Source: Desulfotignum sp. (GTDB lineage: Bacteria; Desulfobacterota; Desulfobacteria; Desulfobacterales; Desulfobacteraceae). From it: a DNA stretch of 33,565 nucleotides. The position numbers and the translations under genes are program-made. The notes beneath the pieces are model-generated. The model did not search any database. It was not told the origin of the DNA and saw only the letters and a program-made list of their open reading frames with translations. Numbering within the stretch: position 1 is the stretch's first letter; each line of letters opens with the position of its first letter. Below, in pieces: positions 7,945 through 16,634 of this stretch. The stretch lies in NCBI GenBank assembly GCA_011389555.1, contig JAABUD010000227.1:1-33565 (forward strand), in the 5' to 3' direction.

Positions 7945-9102
7945 ATGCTTGAAATAGCTGTTAAAGGAAGTCGAAACTACTGGATATGGATCATCTTTCT
8001 GCTGATCGTGATCGGCATAGGAAAACTGGCCTATCTGGATCAGTTCTTCAACGGCCTGATGATCACGGGCATGAGCCGGGATGTATCCTGGGGATTTTAC
8101 ATTGCCAACTTCACGTTTCTGGTCGGTGTGGCCGCCGGAGGGGTTATGGTGGTCATTCCCTATTACCTGCATGATTATGAAAAATTCCACCGGATCACCA
8201 TCCTGGGGGAATTTCTGGCGGTTGCCAGTCTGATCATGTGCCTGCTGTTCATCATTGTTGACCTGGGCCAGCCCGTGCGCATGCTCAATGTGCTGCTGTA
8301 CCCGTCTCCCAAATCCATGCTGTTTTATGACATGCTCGTGTTGAACGGATACCTGTTTTTGAACATTGTCATCGGCTGGAAAGTGCTGGAGGCGGAACGT
8401 AACCAGGTGAAACCGCCGGCTTGGACCAAACCGCTGATCTATCTGTCCATTCCCTTTGCCATCGGCATTCACACGGTCACGGCCTATCTGTACTGCGGTC
8501 TGCCCGGCAGGGGATTCTGGCTGACCGCCATCCTGGCCCCGCGGTTTCTGGCCTCTGCGTTTGCCGCAGGCCCGGCGTTTTTGATCATCTTGTGTTACAT
8601 CATCCGGAAGTTCACCAAATTCGATCCGGGCTGGGAGGCCATGCAGACCCTGTCCAAGATTGTCTGCTACGCCATTATCGCCAACCTGTTCTTCTTTTTG
8701 TGCGAAGTGTTTGTGGTATACTATTCAGGTATTCCCGGACACAAAACCCACATCCAGTACCTGCTGTTCGGATACCACGGATACAACGCCCTGGTGCCCT
8801 GGATGTGGAGCGGATTCATCCTGATGGGTACCGGAGCCGTCATGCTGGTGATTCCCAGACTCAGGAGCAATTATGTGCTGCTGCCGGTGGCCTGTGCCAT
8901 GATTTTCATCGGGGCCTGGATCGACAAGGGCCTGGGCATGATCTCCGGCGGGTTTGTACCGTCTCCGCTGCATCATGTGACCGAATACGCGCCCACCTTG
9001 CAGGAAATCATCATCACCCTGGGGATCTATGCCGCCGGGTTTCTGGTGCTGACCATCCTGTACAAACTGGCCACCACGGTCAAGGAAGAAGTGAACGGCT
9101 GA
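7945..9102 (+). CDS. dsrP: DsrP, NrfD/PsrC-type membrane subunit of DsrMKJOP
   Basis: A 385-residue polytopic protein with about ten membrane helices, matching the NrfD/PsrC family length. Recognisable blocks include the early WIIFLLIVIGIGKLAYLDQF helix region, the SRDVSWGFYIANFTFLVGVAAGG segment (about 45-70) and a terminal helix near 350-375. It does not bind haem in this family; it carries a quinone site and pairs with DsrO. A purine-rich GAGAGG lies just before the ATG and the gap from dsrO is 11 bases. The operon ends here, with an intrinsic terminator at 9157-9188. Confidence 0.95.
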   Translation: MLEIAVKGSRNYWIWIIFLLIVIGIGKLAYLDQFFNGLMITGMSRDVSWGFYIANFTFLVGVAAGGVMVVIPYYLHDYEKFHRITILGEFLAVASLIMCLLFIIVDLGQPVRMLNVLLYPSPKSMLFYDMLVLNGYLFLNIVIGWKVLEAERNQVKPPAWTKPLIYLSIPFAIGIHTVTAYLYCGLPGRGFWLTAILAPRFLASAFAAGPAFLIILCYIIRKFTKFDPGWEAMQTLSKIVCYAIIANLFFFLCEVFVVYYSGIPGHKTHIQYLLFGYHGYNALVPWMWSGFILMGTGAVMLVIPRLRSNYVLLPVACAMIFIGAWIDKGLGMISGGFVPSPLHHVTEYAPTLQEIIITLGIYAAGFLVLTILYKLATTVKEEVNG

Positions 9103-9156
9103 TGAACTGATGCCATGACATCCTGCATCATATGACCACAGGATGGTTGTTACAAC

Positions 9157-9188
9157 AGGGGGGTGACTTACGGCACCCCCCTTTTTTT
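9157..9188 (+). terminator. Intrinsic terminator after dsrP
   Basis: GGGGGGTG (9158-9165) pairs with CACCCCCC (9174-9181) around an eight-base loop, extended by an A-T pair, and is followed by seven Ts (9182-9188). It lies 55 bases after the dsrP stop and separates the dsr operon from the radical SAM genes. Confidence 0.9.
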
Positions 9189-9233
9189 ATGTGACCTTTA
9201 AAAAAACCGAGGCAGGTTTGCAAAACAATCACC

Positions 9234-10883
9234 ATGTTCTATGTGAAACACAGTGAAATACCTTTGGAAACCCTTAAGAACCGCTTCCTGGCCGCAATTT
9301 ACCAAAAGGATTCCCAAAAGACCCGTATCGCCTTTCTTATGATTTTAGAGGCAGCGCAACAGAGCCTGCCGGAACCGGGAGAAACCCGGGAAAAAGTGCT
9401 GCGCCAGATCCAGACCGCCTTTCTGCGCTTCAAACCGTTTTTAACCTCTCCCCAGGCAGGTCTCACAGCGCCCTTTCAGGTGTTGAAAACCCTGCTGGCG
9501 GATGTTGTAAAATCCCGGTGCCGTTCGGTGCACCATGTATCATATACAGACTGGCATACCCGTGTAAACCTGATGCCCTGGCAGATGGACCGGTTGTTTA
9601 AAAACGCCATTACTGTGCAGCTCACCTCCGGATGCTCCCATTTCTGCCGGCGGTGCAATGAATGGGCCCTGCCCGGCATCAGAAGCCATTTTTCACACGA
9701 TGCCGCCGCACAGATCATCCAACAGCTTCTGAAGCAGCGCAACACAGATACGGCCCTGTACGGTGCATCAGACCCCCTGGACTGGCAGGACGGTGCCCAT
9801 ACCCTGGCAGATCTTCTGGCACCCGTGGGCAGCGCTGCCTGCTTCAGTCTTTTGACCAAGGTGCCAAGGGCGGGACAAACGGTATTACAAACACTGGTCC
9901 ACCGGAATATCCCCCTGTCCGTGAGTGTGACAGATGCAAACCGGGACCGCATCATTGCCCTGGAAAAGAAAACCGGCACCCAGCTTGCCAAGCAGCACGA
10001 TTCAGATGACCTGCTCATACCGGCAGGACTGGATGAGGATTTTACCACGGTGAAATCCTCCATCACCGATGCCTATGGCACGGAAATCACCCCGGAAGGG
10101 GCTTTTATCATCATCCCGACTTTTACCTGCGCCCTGCATCCCATGGGCCACAAAAAACTGCCCGTCACCCGCAAAACAGCAGTTTTCCCGGTGAAAAAGA
10201 TCGGGCGACAGGCCCTGCTGAAAGACTATTTCAAACCTTTGGAAGTGGTGGGACAGAAAAACACCCCCTTTTATCTGTCCAGGCTGCTGGATGTCCAGGT
10301 GGAGACGTTGCTGCTGGACAACGGGTCCATGGATCTGTCCCCCCCGGGCATGCGCAATCTCAAGGAATATTTCACCATCTTCCGGGAATCTGCAAGGACG
10401 CAGCGCAAACACATGACCCGGTCAATTGTTCAGGGACTGAAAAAACAATTTTTCCCCCATGGCAGATACCATGACCTGACACATGCACAACAGCGGCTGT
10501 ACCGGCAGAAAATCGGTGCCCACCTGGATTTTTGCAACCAAAAAATTGTGGAACAGTCCCGGACCTGCGCGGTGTCGTTTTTTTTACAGGCGGCCCGGGA
10601 TTTTCTGGCGGAACAGGAAGACAAAAAAACCATTATCGCCCAACTGATCAAACCGGAGGCCGACCGGCTGGCACACCGCTATGGACAAACCGCCCGGAAA
10701 ACAGATGTACAACACCTGCTTTCACATGATACAGATGACTTTTTTGATTGGTTCAGGTTCTATGTCACAGGCCTGGTTTTTGACCGCCGCATCCGGGATG
10801 TCAACCTGTTTATCCAGGCACATCCCGCAGCATATGATCCCGTTGCTGACCGGTTTATAAACGATAAGGAAAGTATGCCATGA
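9234..10883 (+). CDS. Divergent radical SAM protein (first of a coupled pair)
   Basis: A 549-residue protein of unrecognised subfamily. A radical SAM [4Fe-4S] motif CX3CX2C is present at Cys134, Cys138 and Cys141 (TSGCSHFCRRCNEWALPG), followed by LYGASDPLDW (about 175-184), which sits where the SAM-binding GGE-like strand is expected. The first ~120 residues and the last ~250 residues are unlike standard radical SAM domains and contain no second cluster motif that I can see; the C-terminal part is helical and basic. The start is uncertain: no good Shine-Dalgarno precedes the ATG, and a later start near Met36 is possible. The stop overlaps the next radical SAM gene by four bases (ATGA), so the two are translated together. 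The substrate is unknown. Confidence 0.75.
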   Translation: MFYVKHSEIPLETLKNRFLAAIYQKDSQKTRIAFLMILEAAQQSLPEPGETREKVLRQIQTAFLRFKPFLTSPQAGLTAPFQVLKTLLADVVKSRCRSVHHVSYTDWHTRVNLMPWQMDRLFKNAITVQLTSGCSHFCRRCNEWALPGIRSHFSHDAAAQIIQQLLKQRNTDTALYGASDPLDWQDGAHTLADLLAPVGSAACFSLLTKVPRAGQTVLQTLVHRNIPLSVSVTDANRDRIIALEKKTGTQLAKQHDSDDLLIPAGLDEDFTTVKSSITDAYGTEITPEGAFIIIPTFTCALHPMGHKKLPVTRKTAVFPVKKIGRQALLKDYFKPLEVVGQKNTPFYLSRLLDVQVETLLLDNGSMDLSPPGMRNLKEYFTIFRESARTQRKHMTRSIVQGLKKQFFPHGRYHDLTHAQQRLYRQKIGAHLDFCNQKIVEQSRTCAVSFFLQAARDFLAEQEDKKTIIAQLIKPEADRLAHRYGQTARKTDVQHLLSHDTDDFFDWFRFYVTGLVFDRRIRDVNLFIQAHPAAYDPVADRFINDKESMP

Positions 10884-12886
10884 AGAATCCAGATGCCGTC
10901 ATTATTTTTCCCCCGCCCATGGACCGTATTGCCCGGGTCTATCCGGCACCCCATTTTTTGTCTTCATTTATCAACAGCAATGGCTTTTCTGCAAAGCCAT
11001 TGGATTTGAATATCATTGCGCTGGGCAAACTTACCAGTCCTTTTTTTCTGGACGAAGAAATAAAAAACGCTGCGTCAAACAGGGCCAGGCTGGAAAAATC
11101 AGATCTTCATTCACAAAAAGAAAAAGAAGCATATGCCGTAAGTGTGAGATCAGTTGCCAGACTTTTGTATGGACGGCGCATCCATTCAGATCACCATCAC
11201 ATAAAAAACCTGATGGATATGGAAAATTGCGGCATTCGCTATACAAGGATATTCATTGACCTGTTTAAAAAATATTTCGGCCTTTTTTACAACACAAATA
11301 TTCCGGATTCAGAAGACATAAAGACTTTTTTCTCCTGTCCGGAAGCCATCCTCATCAAAGACCTGTTACATGAAGAGTTACAGCGCTCCATCATCGACAA
11401 ACAGATACCGGTCATTGGATTTTCCATCCCCTTTGCCCAGCAGTTTATTCCTGCAATGATTCTGGCCGATGAAATCAAAAAAAAGAGGCAGGATGTGCAT
11501 ATTTGTTTTGGGGGTCCGATCATCACCCTGCTGCCTGAAAAATACCTGAAAGAGGTGATCAAGGTCGCACCTGTAAATTCGTTTGTCAGGTATGACGGGG
11601 AAATGCCTTTGCTGCAGGTATTGCGGTATACGCTGCGGGATCAGGCGGTGGATGATACAAAAAACGTGATCTTACAGGATGGAGCAAACAAACGTGCAGA
11701 CCGATCTGATTCTGCCCGCCATCCAAAAGAGAAACCGGTGCACACCCACAATAGATTCCAAAAGGAAAATATGGGGTATTTCTCAAAAAATGCCCCCATC
11801 CCTGTCACCCAGTCAACCGGGTGTTACTGGAAAAAATGTTCTTTTTGTGATTACATCAATCTCCACAAAGACAAAATATACCGGCCCAGGCCTGTCAGCG
11901 AAATCATTGCCGACATAACATATTATCACGCGCTGAAATTCACCCATTTTCGCATGCTGGCGGAAGCCATACATCCAAAACATGCCAGTGAGATTGCAAC
12001 TGCCTTGCTAGACAATCATCTGAATATTTCCTGGCATTCTTTTTTACGGGTGGATGCGGGATTTACCACAGAAATATTACAATCCATGGCCCAAAGCGGG
12101 TTCAGCTGTACCATAGGGATGGAATCTGCCAATGAATGCGTATTACAGACGCTCAACAAAGGATACAGCAAAAAAATTATCCGGGAATTTTTCGAAAACC
12201 TCCGGGCCGCATCACTCAAGAACAACCATCTGAATATTATCGTCGGTACCCCCGGCGCCACCTATGATCAGGAACTTGAAACACTTGCGTTCTGCAAAGA
12301 ATATACCGATATTTTCACCCAGTTTAAAAGCGGCATTTTTACGCTGACACCAACGTCTGACATGGGAAGAAATCCCCACAAATACGGTATACGGATTAAA
12401 GACAGCAGCACAGAGAATCAGCATCTGCATGGACGAATATCATCAATGGCTTTTGATGACCCCAGGGGGATGACACATGAGGAAAAATTACGCATTGTAG
12501 AACGCTACGGCCAATTGAACAAAGAGATAAAAAATAAACAAAAATTTAAAAACTGTCTGGATAAAATTACAGCTGCCGGGTCCGGTGCTGACATAAAAAG
12601 CATGGCATTTTCTTTTGAAAAATTATGGGTCCGCCAGAAGGTGATGCACCATGCTTTCCAGGAACAAGGCGAGTATATGGTTGTCAATATGTCTGAAAAT
12701 CGTGACCACCAGGTTTTTATGGACAAACAGCAGTCTGATCTAATGGACACCCTGAAAGACAGCATATTCAGCTTCCAGGATATCATGGCAATCACACACG
12801 ATGAAAATTTCGCTTTGCATTTCATAAAAAAAATGGCCGCAGGAAATTTGATCAACGTAGCAGATATTGATCATGGAATCCGATAA
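10880..12886 (+). CDS. B12-binding-like radical SAM protein (second of the coupled pair)
   Basis: A 668-residue protein. Residues about 170-250 form a cobalamin-binding-type Rossmann region (VIGFSIPFAQQF, then CFGGPIITLLP and VRYDGEMPLL), though the classic DXHXXG cobalamin-ligand motif is not visible. The radical SAM motif is CX4CX2C at Cys315, Cys320 and Cys323 (GCYWKKCSFCDY). A TIM-barrel-like region follows to about 500, with GMESANECVLQTLNKGY typical of this superfamily. The last ~90 residues look like a small helical or winged-helix domain (FSFQDIMAITHDENFALHFIKKM). It overlaps the upstream radical SAM gene (ATGA). Base composition looks more AT-rich than the dsr genes. Radical SAM enzymes of this class act in RiPP, cofactor and lipid modification; the substrate here is unknown. 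Confidence 0.82.
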   Translation: MKNPDAVIIFPPPMDRIARVYPAPHFLSSFINSNGFSAKPLDLNIIALGKLTSPFFLDEEIKNAASNRARLEKSDLHSQKEKEAYAVSVRSVARLLYGRRIHSDHHHIKNLMDMENCGIRYTRIFIDLFKKYFGLFYNTNIPDSEDIKTFFSCPEAILIKDLLHEELQRSIIDKQIPVIGFSIPFAQQFIPAMILADEIKKKRQDVHICFGGPIITLLPEKYLKEVIKVAPVNSFVRYDGEMPLLQVLRYTLRDQAVDDTKNVILQDGANKRADRSDSARHPKEKPVHTHNRFQKENMGYFSKNAPIPVTQSTGCYWKKCSFCDYINLHKDKIYRPRPVSEIIADITYYHALKFTHFRMLAEAIHPKHASEIATALLDNHLNISWHSFLRVDAGFTTEILQSMAQSGFSCTIGMESANECVLQTLNKGYSKKIIREFFENLRAASLKNNHLNIIVGTPGATYDQELETLAFCKEYTDIFTQFKSGIFTLTPTSDMGRNPHKYGIRIKDSSTENQHLHGRISSMAFDDPRGMTHEEKLRIVERYGQLNKEIKNKQKFKNCLDKITAAGSGADIKSMAFSFEKLWVRQKVMHHAFQEQGEYMVVNMSENRDHQVFMDKQQSDLMDTLKDSIFSFQDIMAITHDENFALHFIKKMAAGNLINVADIDHGIR

Positions 12887-12925
12887 GGACAAGACGGTGC
12901 GATGTTAGAAATTGCTCTCCAAAAA

Positions 12926-13750
12926 TTATCTGCCGTATTTGAACCCGGGCTGCACTTTTATCAGTTGTTTGGTATAGGGATGTTCCGGGTGCCGGATGAT
13001 GTTGTCTGCTGTGTTGATCTCCACAATATGGCCTTCGTGGATAACCGCAATCCTGTCGCACAGGTATCTGGCAGCCGCCAGGTTATGGGTGATGAACAAA
13101 AAGGTCATGCCAAAGGTTTCTTTGATTTCCTGGAGCAGCTTGAACAGCTGGATGGCAATGGTGGCATCCAGCATGGAAGTGGGTTCATCCGCCACGATAA
13201 ATTCGGGCTCCACCACAATGGCCCTGGCAATGGCCACCCGCTGGCGCTGACCACCGGAAAGCTGGTGGGGATACCGGTTATAAAACGCTTTGCCCGGGGA
13301 CAATCCCACGGTTTCCAGGGTGTGGTTCACCTTTTGTGACCGGGTTTCAGGGGTACCGATTTTCTGGACGATCAGGGGTTCCAGCACCGTTTCCGCAATG
13401 GACAGATGGGGGTTCAGGCTCTGGTAGGGGTCCTGAAAAATCATCTGAACCCGGGAGCGGTATGCTTTTAAGGCGGATCCTTTAAAACCGCTGATGGGTG
13501 CTTTATTGAACAAAATGTCACCGGCAGTGGGCTGCTCCAGCCGCACCAGCAGCCTGCCGGTGGTGGTTTTGCCGCTCCCGCTCTGCCCCACCAGCCCGAA
13601 GATTTCCCCTGTTTCTATTCCAAGATCGATGCTGTTCAAGGCCAGAACTTTTTGCTTTTGTCGGGAAAAAAATGATTTTCCGGGAAAATAGGTTTTGCTC
13701 ACCCCATTCATCTCAACCAGAAGATTTTTTTTGGGATCATTTTTTCCCAT
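12926..13750 (-). CDS. Opp/Dpp-type peptide ABC transporter ATPase (OppF-like)
   Basis: A 274-residue ATPase with Walker A GQSGSGKT (residues 55-62), signature LSGGQRQRVAIARA and Walker B IVADEPTS, as in the F subunit of oligopeptide/dipeptide importers. The D-loop reads SMLD instead of the common SALD. I place the start at 13750, where GGGG precedes the ATG by about six bases; a further in-frame ATG at 13777 would lengthen it by nine residues. It overlaps the end of the D-type ATPase gene by 14 bases. It is the last gene of the minus-strand ligase-transporter operon and ends 39 bases from the convergent radical SAM gene. Confidence 0.92.
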   Translation of the reverse strand: MGKNDPKKNLLVEMNGVSKTYFPGKSFFSRQKQKVLALNSIDLGIETGEIFGLVGQSGSGKTTTGRLLVRLEQPTAGDILFNKAPISGFKGSALKAYRSRVQMIFQDPYQSLNPHLSIAETVLEPLIVQKIGTPETRSQKVNHTLETVGLSPGKAFYNRYPHQLSGGQRQRVAIARAIVVEPEFIVADEPTSMLDATIAIQLFKLLQEIKETFGMTFLFITHNLAAARYLCDRIAVIHEGHIVEINTADNIIRHPEHPYTKQLIKVQPGFKYGR

Positions 13751-14720
13751 GGCTGCCCCTGATGATTTGTGGTTCACAGCAAAATGCCTTGTGGGTGGAA
13801 GAAATCTGCACCCAGCCCGGGGCCTGTTTTCTACAGGTTCCAGAACACACCTTGCAATTGTCGGAAAACCGGCAGGACCCGATGTCCGATAAAAGATCCG
13901 GGGATTCCTGCATATCCGGAATCACGATATCATTGATATTGTCCAGCGACAGATAAGAGCCCAGCAGGCTGCGGGTGTAAGGATGCCGGGGTGACTTGAA
14001 CACCTCTTTTCTGGTGCCTGTTTCCACAATCTGGCCGGCGTACATCACACAGATTTCTTCACAGACCGATGCCACCACCGCAATATCATGGGAGATGAAA
14101 ATCAGGCCGGTGCGGGTTTTTTCCTGCACTTTTTTGATTTCTCTGAGAATCTGGTCCTGGACAATGACATCCAGAGCCGTGGTGGGTTCATCCGCGACAA
14201 TCAGATCCGGATCACAGGCCAGGGCCATGGCGATGATCACCCGCTGTTTCATGCCCCCTGAATATTCATGGGGATAATCTTTCATGCGCGCCACCGGGAT
14301 ATCCACCAGATCGAACAAGGCATTCAACCGGTCGGACAGATCCGCATCCGACATGTCGGGCTGGTGGGTGATGATGGCCTCTTTGATCTGTTCATCCACC
14401 CGGTGCACCGGATTCAATGCATTCATGGCCGCCTGGAATATCATGGCGATTTTCGCCCCCCGCACCCTGCGCCACTGCTTTTCCGTCAGGCGTACCAGAT
14501 CTTCTCCCTGGAACTGGATACTGCCCCCCAGGATCACGGCATTGTCCGGCAGAAGCCCCATCAAAGCCATGCCGATGGTGGTCTTGCCGCAGCCGGATTC
14601 TCCCACAAACCCCAAAGGCCTGCCTTTTTCAAGATCAAAACTGATATTGTCCACCGCCTTGAGCAGGCCTTTTTTGGTCTGGTATCCGATGGTCAGGTTC
14701 TTTACAGATAAAAGTGTCAT
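13737..14720 (-). CDS. Opp/Dpp-type peptide ABC transporter ATPase (OppD-like)
   Basis: A 327-residue ATPase with Walker A GESGCGKT (residues 40-47), signature YSGGMKQRV and Walker B LIVADEPTTALDV. The C-terminal oligopeptide/dipeptide extension is rich in cysteine (a CRFSDNCKVCSGTCRK stretch near residue 285); such clusters in OppD/DppD proteins can hold an iron-sulfur centre. It pairs with the OppF-like ATPase to drive uptake of short peptides or similar substrates across the inner membrane. It starts four bases after the C-type permease stop. The family is certain; the substrate cannot be told from sequence. Confidence 0.93.
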   Translation of the reverse strand: MTLLSVKNLTIGYQTKKGLLKAVDNISFDLEKGRPLGFVGESGCGKTTIGMALMGLLPDNAVILGGSIQFQGEDLVRLTEKQWRRVRGAKIAMIFQAAMNALNPVHRVDEQIKEAIITHQPDMSDADLSDRLNALFDLVDIPVARMKDYPHEYSGGMKQRVIIAMALACDPDLIVADEPTTALDVIVQDQILREIKKVQEKTRTGLIFISHDIAVVASVCEEICVMYAGQIVETGTRKEVFKSPRHPYTRSLLGSYLSLDNINDIVIPDMQESPDLLSDIGSCRFSDNCKVCSGTCRKQAPGWVQISSTHKAFCCEPQIIRGSHGKK

Positions 14721-14724
14721 GGAA

Positions 14725-15624
14725 TCAGGCCTGTCCCTCCTTTCGCAACCGTGGATCCAGCACCTCGTCCATGGCCCGGCCCAGCAGGTAAAAGGCCAGG
14801 GTCAAAAGGGATATGCACATCCCCGGCGGTATCAGCCAGTAGGGGGCCTGGAACATATGACCCGATTTCCAGACCCACTGGAGCATCATGCCCCAGCTCA
14901 CCTGGCTGGGATCTCCGAACCCCAGAAAGGACAATGCCGCTTCCACCAGGATGGCGGCAGTCACCCGGAAGGTCATGTACAAAAATGCCAGGGGCAGGAC
15001 ATTGGGCATGATATGCCGGAAAATAATACGCAGGTGTGAGGCCCCGGCCACCCGGGACGCCTCGATAAACGGCCGGTGTTTCAATGACAGGGTCTGGGAC
15101 CGGATCACCCGGGATACGGCAGGCCACCGCATGATGGCAATGATGAACACGATGATCCAGATATTGAACTGGCCGAACAAAGAGGCCAGAATCAGCAGGA
15201 TCACCAGGGAGGGCAGCACCATGATGATATCTGCCGTGCGCATGAGAACCGCATCCAGCAGTCCGCCGGTGTACCCGGCCACCATCCCGACAAGGGTGCC
15301 GATGACAATACTGATAAATGCTGCGGAAAGCCCGACAATAAAGGCCACTTTCGCCCCTTCCAGAAGCTGGGCCAGAAGATCACGGCCCACATTGTCCGTG
15401 CCCAGCCAGTGGGTGAGGCTGGGTCCTGTGGAAACCCTGATATCCGGATCGATGCCGGTCATGGGATCATACATGGGCCCGATCAGGGGCACAAAAAAAG
15501 AGGCCAGGGCCATGAACATGAATACCACCAGGATGATGACACCGGTTTTGCCCAGGGGATTTTCAATAAAAATCTGCCATCCTTTGTAAAACCGCTGCAG
15601 AGAATACTTGTTCAGCACAGGCAC
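14725..15624 (-). CDS. Opp/Dpp-type peptide ABC transporter permease (OppC-like)
   Basis: A 299-residue permease with an N-terminal membrane helix (about 28-48), a periplasmic insert holding the conserved HWLGTDNVGRDLLAQLLEGA block, five further helices, and the EAA-type ATPase-contact loop EASRVAGASHLRIIFRHIMPN (about 190-210). Length and order match DppC/OppC. It lies 12 bases after the B-type permease and four bases before the D-type ATPase. A peptide or peptide-like substrate is inferred from the family only. Confidence 0.93.
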   Translation of the reverse strand: MPVLNKYSLQRFYKGWQIFIENPLGKTGVIILVVFMFMALASFFVPLIGPMYDPMTGIDPDIRVSTGPSLTHWLGTDNVGRDLLAQLLEGAKVAFIVGLSAAFISIVIGTLVGMVAGYTGGLLDAVLMRTADIIMVLPSLVILLILASLFGQFNIWIIVFIIAIMRWPAVSRVIRSQTLSLKHRPFIEASRVAGASHLRIIFRHIMPNVLPLAFLYMTFRVTAAILVEAALSFLGFGDPSQVSWGMMLQWVWKSGHMFQAPYWLIPPGMCISLLTLAFYLLGRAMDEVLDPRLRKEGQA

Positions 15625-15636
15625 ATCCTTTTTTTA

Positions 15637-16611
15637 CTAATATGTGATCCTGGGATCCAGCCAGGCATACAACAGATCCACAATCAGGTTGGCCACCAGC
15701 ACCACCAGGGCAATGAGCAGAAAACAGGCCTGGGCCAGGGGATAATCATTGTTGCTCACTGCAAATATCAATTCTTTACCAATGCCGGGCCAGGTGAAAA
15801 TCTGCTCTGTCAGGGCACCGCCGTTAATGGAAAAAGCAAGGGAAAGCCCCACAGATGTTATTACGGGCAGAGCGGCATTCTGGGCCGCATGTTTGTTGCG
15901 GATCACTTTTTCACTCAACCCCTTTGCCCGGGCCGTAATGATATAATCTTCTCTGAGAACCGACAGCATGGAGGAGCGCATCAGCAGCAGATAAGAACCC
16001 AGGTTGATGATAAACAGCGTCATCAGCGGCAGCATCAGGTGATGAAGCACGTCCAGAATCCGGACAAATAACGACGCGTTTCCCACCCAGAGTTGTGGGG
16101 ACAGCACGCCGCCCAGGGGAAACAGCCCCAGCTTGAACCCCAGAACCCACAAAAGAAGCAAAGCAAACCAGGGAATGAACAGGGTGTAGCACACAAGGGC
16201 GGAAATGGACATGACATTGTCCAGACGCGATCCTTTATGCCAGGCGGCGATTTTGCCCAGAAATATCCCCACAAAGGCCGCCAGGATCGTGGATGTGGTA
16301 AACAAAAGGAGGGTCCATTTGAGCTTGTCCACAATAATATGGGAGACCGGTTCCCCGTAATGAAAAGAAAACCCGAAACTGCCGGTTACAAAATTTTTCA
16401 CATAAATAACATATTGTTCCCACAAAGGCCTGTCCAGACCCATCTGTTCGATAAGATGGGCCATGTCTTCAGGGGTGAGCATGGGATCCACCATCTTGGA
16501 TATGGGATCTCCCGGAGACAATCGGAATAAAAAGAACAGCACGGTCAGGATAATAAAAAAGATAACGGCAACTTCCACCAATTTTATCAGAATATAACCG
16601 GGTTTTCTCAT
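15637..16611 (-). CDS. Opp/Dpp-type peptide ABC transporter permease (OppB-like)
   Basis: A 324-residue permease beginning MRKPGYILIKLVEVAVIFF. It has a first helix at about 8-30, the FRLSPGDPISKMVDP block found in DppB/OppB, five further helices and the EAA-loop TARAKGLSEKVIRNKHAAQNAALP in the last third. I chose the ATG at 16611, 23 bases after the binding-protein stop, rather than the in-frame start at 16701 that would overlap that gene and add 30 hydrophilic residues before the helix. It forms the membrane channel with the OppC-like subunit. Confidence 0.92.
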   Translation of the reverse strand: MRKPGYILIKLVEVAVIFFIILTVLFFLFRLSPGDPISKMVDPMLTPEDMAHLIEQMGLDRPLWEQYVIYVKNFVTGSFGFSFHYGEPVSHIIVDKLKWTLLLFTTSTILAAFVGIFLGKIAAWHKGSRLDNVMSISALVCYTLFIPWFALLLLWVLGFKLGLFPLGGVLSPQLWVGNASLFVRILDVLHHLMLPLMTLFIINLGSYLLLMRSSMLSVLREDYIITARAKGLSEKVIRNKHAAQNAALPVITSVGLSLAFSINGGALTEQIFTWPGIGKELIFAVSNNDYPLAQACFLLIALVVLVANLIVDLLYAWLDPRITY

Positions 16612-16634
16612 TTTATCCCACAAATTCTGCGTAT

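Noticed and set aside
12902..13339. A plus-strand frame following the second radical SAM gene that could be read as a third gene of that operon
   Set aside because: It is opposite the OppF-like ATPase coding sequence and its translation has no coherent domain.
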